In this document: positions 1-5,386 of the stretch, piece by piece | Layout: the number at the start of each line of letters is the position of its first letter | Numbering within the stretch: the stretch's first letter is position 1 | Assembly: GCA_014534385.1 (NCBI GenBank) | Contig: JACVRP010000234.1 | Location: forward strand, 1 to 6,114 | Length of the DNA stretch: 6,114 nt | Reading direction: 5' to 3' | Source of the DNA: Cyanobacteria bacterium Co-bin13 | GTDB lineage: Bacteria > Cyanobacteriota > Cyanobacteriia > Phormidesmidales > Phormidesmidaceae | Program-made: the position numbers and the translations under genes | The notes under the pieces: generated by a model | Database searches by the model: none | The model's input: the letters and a program-made list of their open reading frames with translations, nothing else | What the model was told of the DNA's origin: nothing

Positions 1-133
1 AAACAGGGCTTTTAGCCTATTTAGCTTGTCGGCCACCATAGTTGTCAGGAATATCTCAAATCAGAGTAGAAGACGGCAATCTTCTCTAGACTACTCGCTA
101 TTTGACGGATTGTCGGCTGCCGGGGGAAAGGCT
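1..133. other. Non-coding stretch downstream of fraE
   Basis: This stretch follows the fraE stop codon on the minus strand and runs to the window edge. I see no convincing gene. An open frame on the plus strand from a TTG at 26 runs into the antisense of fraE and has no family features. Two weak hairpins are present: a 4-bp GGCT/AGCC stem at 7-17 and a 6-bp A/T-rich stem at 68-85. Neither is followed by a clear T tract in the minus-strand direction, so no terminator is called. Confidence 0.6.
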
Positions 134-913
134 TTAAAATTGGCGACGGGTAAAAACGCCAACGGAAATGGCCAGCAGGAGGGCTGTGTAGAGCAACGCG
201 TAGAGAACGTGACTGGCCAGCTCTAGCCCTGAGGGCAGCAGCTGCATACCGTAAATGGCTTCGTTTTTGAGATTTAGCCGCTCCAGATCAGGCAGCACCA
301 GATACAGCCCGTGGGTGACGCGCTGGAGCCCAGCATTTTCGCTGAGCTGACCCAAGGCAACCAGGTCTTGGCTGAGGTGCCCCACCAGAAACACGGCAAA
401 GGTCAGCAGGGTAGCTAGCAGCGAACTGGTGAAGACGCCAAAGAGAATGGCCACGGCAGTGAGCAGGACCACTTCTAGAAACATGAACAGAATGGACAGC
501 AAAATACTGCCCAGCGGGTAGCTGATGCCGCCCAGGCTGACGAATGCCAGAAAAATAACGGCCAGCAGAAAGATCAGTACCGCCAACACTGCCGACAGCC
601 CTAGGTGCTTGCCCAGAATAAACTCTAGACGGCTGACGGGTTTGGCAATTAGCACTAGGACAGTGCGCTTTTCAATCTCTTTATTGACCAGGCCGGTCCC
701 GACAAATACTGCGACGACCACGCTGAGCAAGTTGATCGCGGCTAGCCCCAGATCAAGGGTGATTTTGTCTTGGGCTCCGGCCGAGACATCGGGCAATAGC
801 GCGATCGCAGCGACCATCAGCACGGCAAACAGGGCCACCAGGTAGAGAATGCGATCGCGAATGACCTCAAAAAAGACGTTGCGGGCAATCACTCCAATTC
901 TGGCTAAATTCAT
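134..913 (-). CDS. fraE: ABC-2 type permease, FraE-like
   Basis: The 259-residue product is an integral membrane protein with about six hydrophobic segments, near residues 21-41, 57-75, 106-127, 134-160, 163-180 and 232-253. The cytoplasmic loop at residues 78-102 (NKEIEKRT, then AKPVSRLEFILGK) is the conserved signature of ABC-2 permeases of the NosY/ABC2_membrane_2 type. No ATPase is encoded nearby, so any partner lies elsewhere. As the third gene after fraC and fraD it matches Anabaena fraE, which is needed for filament integrity and diazotrophic growth. The ATG start is backed by a Shine-Dalgarno-like GAGAGGTG (918-925) ending 4 nt upstream. The gap to the fraD stop is 72 nt, compatible with cotranscription. 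The family call is firm. The FraE name rests mainly on gene order, and the transported substrate is unknown. Confidence 0.85.
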   Translation of the reverse strand: MNLARIGVIARNVFFEVIRDRILYLVALFAVLMVAAIALLPDVSAGAQDKITLDLGLAAINLLSVVVAVFVGTGLVNKEIEKRTVLVLIAKPVSRLEFILGKHLGLSAVLAVLIFLLAVIFLAFVSLGGISYPLGSILLSILFMFLEVVLLTAVAILFGVFTSSLLATLLTFAVFLVGHLSQDLVALGQLSENAGLQRVTHGLYLVLPDLERLNLKNEAIYGMQLLPSGLELASHVLYALLYTALLLAISVGVFTRRQF

Positions 914-917
914 AGCA

Positions 918-925
918 CACCTCTC
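918..925 (-). promoter_or_regulatory. Ribosome binding site of fraE
   Basis: On the minus strand the bases read GAGAGGTG, a one-mismatch complement to the 16S rRNA 3' end, and they end 4 nt before the ATG at 913. This is one of the clearest Shine-Dalgarno matches in the window. fraC has none that I can see, so fraE may be translated independently within the operon. Confidence 0.6.
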
Positions 926-985
926 AGGCGCGGCAATCGCTTATTGTTTCCTTCAAAACTGAGTATTCCACAAAGGCTGCCAGAA

Positions 986-2053
986 CTAGGCAGGCCGTCC
1001 AGTTTTGCGTTCAGTCTGCAGGTCGCACTCCAGGTTAGACCAGGGGGTGGTGCCGGTCGCCACTGCTGGAGCAACCCCCGCTGCTGGGGCTAGGCCAGTG
1101 GCTGGACCAGGGGTTAGACCCGTGGCAGGACCCGTGGCAGGGCGCTCAACTCGGGTCAGCTGGCATGTCCTCTCTAGGTAATAGCCGTTGGGCTCGGCGG
1201 TGGGGCCTTGCCAGATAGCCTGTAGCTTCAGGTCATAGCCATTGCTGGCAGTCACAGGCCGCACGTCAATGCGCCAGAAACGCTGCTCCCGCGAGGGGCT
1301 GACCAGCCGGTCTCGAATCTCTCGCCGCAGGCTGACCAGCTGGTCGTTGATGTTGAGAAGCCAGCGCTCAACTCCCGACCAGGGACGATTGTGCAGCTCC
1401 CGCTGCAGGGCAGATTCGGTTAGGGTAAGCAGGGCAACCCCGTCTGATAGGGGAGCGGTTCGGCCCGGCACCCGGTAGACAAAACCGCTGCCATCAAAGC
1501 TTTCAGCCATCAGGCTGGGGTAATCGTCAAACCAGTTTTGCAGCCGGAAGTAGAACTGCAGCCAGCTGCTTAGCAGCAAACTAATCAGAAATATTAAAAT
1601 CACCTGCTGCCGCGTCATCGGCGGGGGAATCTTGACGTTGCCATCCCAGGTTAGAAACTGAGGAACAATGATGATCAACGCCGAAATTAGCGGCCAGCTG
1701 ACGATGGCCAGCTCCTGCTGATCGCCCGGAATTAGCCCAAAAATAAAGCCACACAAAATAGCCCCAGCGACCCAGGGAGCCAGCGGAATGCCAAAGAGCT
1801 TGACGTTGTTGGCCTGCAGGCCCCACCCCACCCCAAAGGAGAGAAACAGCCAGCTAAAGCTGGTCAGCAGCATGACTGTGAAGCGCGTGGCTTCTAGGCC
1901 AAAGGCCAGCCATGACATAAGCCAGGAAAACAGGCTGAGGTAAATCATCGTCTTCCAGGAGAAGTAGGAGGAGGGGATGAAAAAGTCCCGAATTCCCGTA
2001 AAAAACGGCTGGAAGACCTTAAAGATAAATAGCTTCTGCAGGAAAGCAAACAT
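986..2053 (-). CDS. fraD: Septal junction protein FraD
   Basis: The 355-residue product has five predicted membrane helices in its first half, near residues 36-52, 55-80, 88-108, 114-136 and 150-167. A soluble, probably periplasmic C-terminal part follows. Residues 212-252 (including ALQREL and SLRREIRDRL) look like a coiled coil. This layout and length match FraD of Anabaena (about 343 residues), a component of the plug of the septal junctions that join the cytoplasms of neighbouring cells. The gene sits between FraC-like and FraE-like genes, as in the known fraC-fraD-fraE operon. The gap from the fraC stop is 37 nt. The ATG at 2053 is preceded by a weak purine stretch (AGAGAG). An odd feature is a Pro/Ala/Thr/Gly repeat at residues 305-337 near the C-terminus, lying between Cys297 and Cys343. 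Family assignment is confident; a junction role in this organism is inferred. Confidence 0.85.
   Translation of the reverse strand: MFAFLQKLFIFKVFQPFFTGIRDFFIPSSYFSWKTMIYLSLFSWLMSWLAFGLEATRFTVMLLTSFSWLFLSFGVGWGLQANNVKLFGIPLAPWVAGAILCGFIFGLIPGDQQELAIVSWPLISALIIIVPQFLTWDGNVKIPPPMTRQQVILIFLISLLLSSWLQFYFRLQNWFDDYPSLMAESFDGSGFVYRVPGRTAPLSDGVALLTLTESALQRELHNRPWSGVERWLLNINDQLVSLRREIRDRLVSPSREQRFWRIDVRPVTASNGYDLKLQAIWQGPTAEPNGYYLERTCQLTRVERPATGPATGLTPGPATGLAPAAGVAPAVATGTTPWSNLECDLQTERKTGRPA
1043..1141 (-). repeat. Pro/Ala/Thr/Gly-rich repeat region inside fraD
   Basis: The DNA encoding FraD residues 305-337 is repetitive. Bases 1118-1129 and 1130-1141 are a perfect 12-bp tandem duplication (acccgtggcagg twice) encoding PATG-PATG. 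More degenerate units of the same kind (PGPATG, LAPAAG, VATG) continue towards 1043. All visible changes keep frame, as expected for repeat expansion under selection for an open reading frame. Confidence 0.75.
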
Positions 2054-2090
2054 CGGACGGGCTCTCTAGTCAGACTTTGTAAGTCAAGTT

Positions 2091-2675
2091 TTAATAGGTA
2101 GATTCAATGGCGTCGCGCAGCAGCAGCAGCAGCAGAATGGCTGTAAAGCTGACGGCGTTGGCTTCTAGCACGGCTACGGTTCTGGTGGAAGTGGTGCCCT
2201 TTTCCTGTCGGCCTCGGCGGGCTAACTCATAGCGCTCCTTGCGAGACAAAATCGGGTCTTTCTCGGGCTCTTCTATAGGGGTAATGCCCAGCAGCTTCAG
2301 CAGCCACTCCAGCCCCTTAAGCTTGATCCAGAGGGTGGCAAAGAACGAAATAATGCCGGCTAAAATCAGGACAATCGGCAGGTTGCCTGCCCATTCATTG
2401 AAGTAGAAGTGGTTGAACAAGATGTAGCTGATGATCTGGGTTCTGAAGGGCTCTGGGGTTAGGGGCTCTAGGCTCAAAAAGGTTAGCCAGCCCAGGCTGG
2501 TTGCTAGCAGGTTGAGGGTAGCTGCATATTGGGCGCTAGGGCGGTAGCCAATCCGCAGCCGCTGGCGCAGGATAATGGCCTCTAGGGCAATGGCTACCAG
2601 CAGCAGCAGGCTCTGGAATGCGATCGCACGCAGGGGCAAGACCCCCAGTTCATCAAAGAAATCTGCAAAGGGCAT
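2091..2675 (-). CDS. fraC: Filament integrity protein FraC
   Basis: The 194-residue product is a small membrane protein with hydrophobic segments near residues 16-36, 52-69, 98-119 and 174-188. A charged cytoplasmic-type linker (EEPEKDPILSRKERYELARR, residues 135-154) lies before the last segment. The N-terminal pattern (VLPLRAIAFQ, then EAIILRQRL and QYAATLNLLA) and the length resemble FraC of Anabaena (about 179 residues). That protein localises to septa with FraD and is required for filament integrity and cell-cell molecular exchange. It is the first gene of the putative fraC-fraD-fraE operon. The ATG at 2675 gives the best N-terminus, but no Shine-Dalgarno sequence is visible before it. 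The final helix contains six consecutive Leu codons made of a CTG microsatellite. The assignment rests on recalled family similarity plus gene order. Confidence 0.83.
   Translation of the reverse strand: MPFADFFDELGVLPLRAIAFQSLLLLVAIALEAIILRQRLRIGYRPSAQYAATLNLLATSLGWLTFLSLEPLTPEPFRTQIISYILFNHFYFNEWAGNLPIVLILAGIISFFATLWIKLKGLEWLLKLLGITPIEEPEKDPILSRKERYELARRGRQEKGTTSTRTVAVLEANAVSFTAILLLLLLRDAIESTY
2118..2135 (-). repeat. (CTG)6 trinucleotide repeat in fraC
   Basis: Six perfect tandem CAG units on the plus strand read as CTG on the minus strand and encode Leu181-Leu186 in the last membrane helix of FraC. Slippage by whole units would keep frame and only change helix length. Confidence 0.85.
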
Positions 2676-2778
2676 GGCCGGACACCGTCAGGGCAACACG
2701 GGAGACAAAGGCAACGGGTAGAAAACGGATTGCGAGTGAGCGAGTTAATTATGGCCTAGATTGGCAGAATGAACCTGG

Positions 2779-2817
2779 GTTGGCGCGTCTTTATGCGAAG
2801 AGCCAGGCAGCGCCAAC
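2779..2817. repeat. 8-bp inverted repeat GTTGGCGC / GCGCCAAC
   Basis: The arms 2779-2786 and 2810-2817 are perfect 8-bp complements separated by 23 nt. Inside the loop TCTT (2788-2791) can pair with AAGA (2798-2801), giving a two-tier hairpin. It lies about 90 nt upstream of the plus-strand ATG and about 100 nt upstream of fraC. It could be a spaced-dyad protein-binding site or a structured leader; neither can be chosen from sequence alone. Confidence 0.55.
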
Positions 2818-2822
2818 ACCGC

Positions 2823-2843
2823 TCAGGCTCCAGAGAGGCCTGA
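2823..2843. repeat. 6-bp inverted repeat TCAGGC / GCCTGA
   Basis: The arms 2823-2828 and 2838-2843 are perfect complements around a 9-nt loop. They lie just upstream of the possible -10 box at 2864-2869, a typical position for a regulator operator. A 6-bp dyad can arise by chance. Confidence 0.35.
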
Positions 2844-2903
2844 TGGTCTGCTTTCAGGTCCGATAGAATTTTGAATTGGGCCTCACAATCATATTCAAAC
2901 ACA

Positions 2904-4028
2904 ATGGTCAGAAGCGGCATCGGCATTCGGACAGCTCAGCAGACTAGTGAGCGGCTGGCAGGGCAAATCCACGTCTACGACGGGGAAGGTAAGGGCAAGT
3001 CCCAGGTGGCGCTGGGCGTGGTGCTGCGCTCGATTGGGCTGGGCATTCACCACTTTATGGAGAGCCGGGTGCTGCTGCTGCGGTTTTTGAAGGGGCCGGG
3101 CCGCACTTACGATGAAGACGCCGCCATTGAAGCGCTGCAGCGCGGCTTTCCTCACCTGATTGACCAGGTGCGCACCGGGCGGGCAGAATTTTTTGGCCCC
3201 CAAGACATCACTCGCTTTGACAAGCAGGAGGCGCAACGGGGTTGGGATGTGGCCAAGGGTGCGATCGCATCGGGTCTCTACTCGGTAGTGGTGCTCGATG
3301 AGATCAACCCAGTGCTCGATCTGGGCCTGCTGCCCCTAGACGAGGTGGTGCGCACGCTGAGGCGCAAGCCAGAGCACCTAGAAATCATCGCCACTGGCCG
3401 AGGCGCACCCCGGCCGCTGCTCGACATTGCCGACCTGCACTCGGAGATGAAGCCGCAGCAGCACGGCGATGCCGGCATAGACGGCATCGAAATCTACACC
3501 GGAGACGGTAAGGGCAAGTCTACCAGCGCCCTGGGCAAGGCACTGCAGGCCATCGGTCGCGGCATCAGCCAGGACAAGTCGCACCGGGTGCTGGTCATGC
3601 AGTGGCTCAAGGGCGGCAAGGGCTACACCGAAGATGCCGCCATTGCTGCCCTACGCAAGAGCTACCCCAACCTAGTAGATCACCAGCGCTGTGGCCGCGA
3701 TGCCATTGTCTGGCGGGGGCAGCAGCAAGAGATTGACTACGTGGAGGCCGAGCGGGGCTGGGAAATTGCCCGCACTGCGATCGCATCGGGCCTCTACAAA
3801 ACTATTATTCTCGACGAGCTAAATCCCACGGTTGATCTGGAGCTGCTGCCCCAGGAGCCGATTGTGCAGGCCCTGTTGCGTAAGCCCAAAGATACTGAGG
3901 TGATCATCACCGGGCGCTGCAAAAAGCCTCCCGCCTACTTTGAGCTGGCCAGTGCCCACTCTGAGGTGTTCTGCCACAAGCACTACGCTGAGAAGGGGAT
4001 TGACCTAAAGCGCGGCGTCGATTTCTAG
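2904..4028 (+). CDS. Tandem corrinoid adenosyltransferase-like P-loop protein
   Basis: The 374-residue product contains two copies of the CobA/CobO/BtuR-type ATP:corrinoid adenosyltransferase fold, which transfers the adenosyl group of ATP to cob(I)alamin or its precursors. Copy 1 (about residues 20-185) has the P-loop GEGKGKS at 27-33, VLDE at 130-133 and TGR at 164-166. Copy 2 (about 193-374) has GDGKGKS at 200-206, ILDE at 302-305 and TGR at 336-338. Only copy 2 keeps the basic C-terminal tail (KGIDLKRGVDF) seen in the family. Single-domain enzymes have roughly 200 residues, so this is a head-to-tail duplication, as I recall from other cyanobacteria. I chose the ATG at 2904 because the conserved start (RSGIGIRTAQ) follows directly. 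A TTG at 2871 would add 11 residues but overlaps the possible -10 box. No cobalamin genes flank it, so a catalytic role is likely but unproven, and no gene symbol is assigned. Confidence 0.85.
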   Translation: MVRSGIGIRTAQQTSERLAGQIHVYDGEGKGKSQVALGVVLRSIGLGIHHFMESRVLLLRFLKGPGRTYDEDAAIEALQRGFPHLIDQVRTGRAEFFGPQDITRFDKQEAQRGWDVAKGAIASGLYSVVVLDEINPVLDLGLLPLDEVVRTLRRKPEHLEIIATGRGAPRPLLDIADLHSEMKPQQHGDAGIDGIEIYTGDGKGKSTSALGKALQAIGRGISQDKSHRVLVMQWLKGGKGYTEDAAIAALRKSYPNLVDHQRCGRDAIVWRGQQQEIDYVEAERGWEIARTAIASGLYKTIILDELNPTVDLELLPQEPIVQALLRKPKDTEVIITGRCKKPPAYFELASAHSEVFCHKHYAEKGIDLKRGVDF

Positions 4029-4032
4029 CCTG

Positions 4033-4248
4033 CTAAAAAATGGTCAGATCCCACTCGGCATCGGTCAGGTTTTCTGGCCCTACCTGCTCAACGCGCACCT
4101 GGAGATAGCAGCTGCAGTAGATCGACGACTGCTTGAAGCGGGGATTGGGGCGACCTGCGATCGCATCTTGCTCAGCGTAGGCTTCCAGGTATTCGGGGGC
4201 AATGGCGCTGGGCTGGGCCGGATGGAAGTTTTGTGGGGGAACGGCCAT
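4033..4248 (-). CDS. Small conserved-looking hypothetical protein
   Basis: The 71-residue product is soluble, with no signal peptide or membrane segment. The N-terminus is Pro-rich (residues 4-18). Residues 19-28 (EYLEAYAEQD) could be helical, and the middle carries RPNPRFKQSS followed by YCSCY, a C-X-C pair at Cys45 and Cys47. The C-terminus reads LTDAEWDLTIF. I do not recognise a named family, although the wording resembles short proteins common in cyanobacterial genomes. It is probably a real gene: it fills its interval, carries a HIP1 site like its neighbours and has ordinary composition. It converges on the adenosyltransferase-like gene, with 4 nt between the stops. A long hairpin (4258-4326) ends 9 nt upstream of its ATG. 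No Shine-Dalgarno sequence is visible. Function is unknown; the C-X-C pair could bind metal or be redox-active, which is only a guess. Confidence 0.72.
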   Translation of the reverse strand: MAVPPQNFHPAQPSAIAPEYLEAYAEQDAIAGRPNPRFKQSSIYCSCYLQVRVEQVGPENLTDAEWDLTIF

Positions 4249-4257
4249 AGGCAGTAA

Positions 4258-4326
4258 AAGCTAGAGGCTCAGGGCAAATTGATTCTCCTCAAGATAATCT
4301 TTCTCAGGAAATTTGCCCTCTAGCTT
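4258..4326. repeat. 69-nt imperfect palindrome / rod-like hairpin
   Basis: Outer arms 4258-4265 and 4319-4326 pair over 8 bp (AAGCTAGA/TCTAGCTT). After a 6-nt bulge, 4272-4280 pairs with 4310-4318 over 9 bp (GGGCAAATT/AATTTGCCC). Further in, CCT/AGG (4287-4289 and 4306-4308) and AAGA/TCTT (4291-4294 and 4298-4301) can close a small loop. That makes about 24 base pairs in all. On the minus strand the structure ends in CTTTTACTG, so it could act as a weak intrinsic terminator for the upstream 298-residue gene or as a 5' leader structure for the 71-residue gene. A small non-autonomous repeat element is a third possibility. Confidence 0.7.
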
Positions 4327-4392
4327 CTGAATGCTTTAATTTCCTAGCCAAAGACATTTAGCAAGGCTTGCAGCCCCCTGCGGAGCAAAGGC

Positions 4393-4422
4393 CCTCCTAG
4401 GCGATACCCGATGCCTAGGGGG
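4393..4422 (-). terminator. Candidate transcription terminator hairpin
   Basis: CCTAGGC (4396-4402) pairs with GCCTAGG (4413-4419), extended by a wobble pair and two G-C pairs to about 10 bp, around a 10-nt loop. It begins 7 nt after the stop codon of the 298-residue gene, where a terminator would be expected. The downstream bases on the minus strand contain only CCTTTG, not a proper U tract, so termination efficiency is doubtful. The right arm can alternatively pair with GCCCCCT at 4373-4379. Confidence 0.4.
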
Positions 4423-4429
4423 CGGATGA

Positions 4430-5326
4430 CTAGGGAGCAGCAGGCTCAGGGGTGCCCTGCAGCTGTTCAGACTGCCGCAGCGCCATGCCGCTGTTTTGCC
4501 GGTAGGTCTGCACCCGCTCCTGGGCTGTGCCGTAGCGGGCATCTTCGGGCATTACTTCAGCCATTAAATCTGAGGCCCTCTGCCAGCGGGAGGCCAGTTC
4601 TAGCCACTCTGCCGCTGTGCTGGCGGTCTGACCAGCCTCTGCCGCCTGTTGTGCAATCCGCACTGCCTGGGCAAAGGGGTCTATCGCCTCGGGGGCTGGC
4701 GCAGCAGCGGGCGTAGTCTGCTCCGTATTGCTCAGACCGGCAAAGGGGCCGTTTGCCCAACCTAGCCAGTCTCTGACCACCCAGCCCAGCAGCACCAGAA
4801 ATAGACACAGGCTGATGCCGCCCATCAGCCCTCGCCAAAAGCCGATACTGCTCGAGCCGGTTTTGCTGGCAGGGACGTCTAGGTAGGGGCCGCGCTGGCG
4901 AGGCAGCCGCATATCCTGCCAGAGCCGCACTGCGGGGTTGGGCTTTTTGAGGGCTACCTGTTCTGACCAGAGCAGCTGCGTTTCGGGGTCACGCTTAATC
5001 TCATCAAGCCAGAGCAGCTGCTGCTCCTGCACAATGCGGCCATTGATATTGACCCGGCTAATACTGCGGGGGCTCATGCCCTCTAGCAAGGTCTTGACCC
5101 GGCTGACTACTTTGTCCTGGGGCAGCTGTTCTGGTGAGGGGGCCTCGCACAGCAGCTGCAAAACACCCTGATCTAGAACTGCACGGGTGCGAATACTGGA
5201 ATCGGCCAGCTTATCATTCAATATCTGAATGATGGCGGCAATGCTGCCTTGGCGGGCCTGGCAGTAGATATCGTCAATAGATTGCATCGGAATTGGTCCA
5301 GAGGGAGACTGGGTAGAATGGCCCAT
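4430..5326 (-). CDS. Single-pass membrane protein of unknown function
   Basis: The 298-residue product has three parts. Residues 15-110 form a soluble domain (IYCQARQGSIAAIIQILNDK, later RVNINGRIV and LLWLDEI). This resembles a small domain I recall in many cyanobacterial proteins with the pattern 'AIxxLLN... VxIxGR... W'. A single membrane helix lies at about 164-186. A Pro/Ala-rich linker (205-215) then leads to a helical C-terminal domain (218-285) of the form EWLELASRWQRA, later YGTAQERVQTYRQN, also a recurrent cyanobacterial motif. With no N-terminal signal, a cytoplasmic N-domain and periplasmic C-domain is the likelier topology. The ATG at 5326 has AGGG 3 nt upstream. Met14 at 5287 (MQSIDDIYCQ) is a serious alternative start giving 285 residues. 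A promoter lies at 5358-5386 and a hairpin follows the stop. No function can be assigned. Confidence 0.8.
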   Translation of the reverse strand: MGHSTQSPSGPIPMQSIDDIYCQARQGSIAAIIQILNDKLADSSIRTRAVLDQGVLQLLCEAPSPEQLPQDKVVSRVKTLLEGMSPRSISRVNINGRIVQEQQLLWLDEIKRDPETQLLWSEQVALKKPNPAVRLWQDMRLPRQRGPYLDVPASKTGSSSIGFWRGLMGGISLCLFLVLLGWVVRDWLGWANGPFAGLSNTEQTTPAAAPAPEAIDPFAQAVRIAQQAAEAGQTASTAAEWLELASRWQRASDLMAEVMPEDARYGTAQERVQTYRQNSGMALRQSEQLQGTPEPAAP

Positions 5327-5357
5327 TTACCCTGATCCTAACGGTCATGATCCCCGC

Positions 5358-5386
5358 ATTATAGTGATCGACGGAGATGTTGACAA
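5358..5386 (-). promoter_or_regulatory. Sigma70-type promoter for the 298-residue membrane protein gene
   Basis: On the minus strand a -35 box TTGTCA (5381-5386, one mismatch to TTGACA) and a perfect -10 box TATAAT (5358-5363) are separated by exactly 17 nt. Transcription would start near 5350-5352, giving a leader of about 25 nt to the ATG at 5326. The promoter overlaps the last codons and stop (5359-5361) of the upstream phosphatase gene, so the downstream gene need not depend on read-through. Confidence 0.75.

Larger units (their letters stand above)
2676..2903. promoter_or_regulatory. Divergent intergenic region, fraC / adenosyltransferase-like gene
   Basis: These 228 nt separate two divergently transcribed genes, so both promoters should lie here. 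I found no good -35/-10 pair for fraC; the best -10-like bases are CATAAT on the minus strand near 2748. Facing the plus-strand gene, TAGAAT (2864-2869) could be a -10 box about 35 nt before the ATG, but it has no recognisable -35. Two inverted repeats (2779-2817 and 2823-2843) sit next to this region and could be operators or RNA hairpins. No B12-box (GCCACTG-like) sequence is visible, so a cobalamin riboswitch is not supported. Confidence 0.5.

Noticed and set aside
7..17. Short GGCT/AGCC hairpin as the fraE terminator
   Set aside because: The stem is only 4 bp, lies more than 110 nt after the stop and lacks a good T tract.
68..85. 6-bp A/T-rich hairpin downstream of fraE
   Set aside because: Weak stem with no U tract on either strand; likely chance.
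26..226. 66-codon plus-strand open frame from a TTG
   Set aside because: About half of it is antisense to fraE; it has a low-complexity sequence, no ribosome site and no family features.
525..845. 106-codon plus-strand open frame inside fraE
   Set aside because: Ser/Thr/Arg-rich shadow of the membrane protein coding strand, with no independent evidence.
2618..2866. 82-codon plus-strand open frame between fraC and the adenosyltransferase-like gene
   Set aside because: It starts inside antisense fraC and crosses the promoter region; its composition is Arg/Ala-rich without any motif.
2676..2903. Cobalamin riboswitch upstream of the adenosyltransferase-like gene
   Set aside because: Expected from the gene's likely role, but no B12-box-like sequence or matching conserved core could be found in the leader.
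2895..3236. 113-codon minus-strand open frame
   Set aside because: Fully antisense to the well-supported adenosyltransferase-like gene.
4411..4716. 101-codon plus-strand open frame
   Set aside because: Antisense to the C-terminal domain of the membrane protein gene; Pro/Ala/Arg-rich shadow translation.
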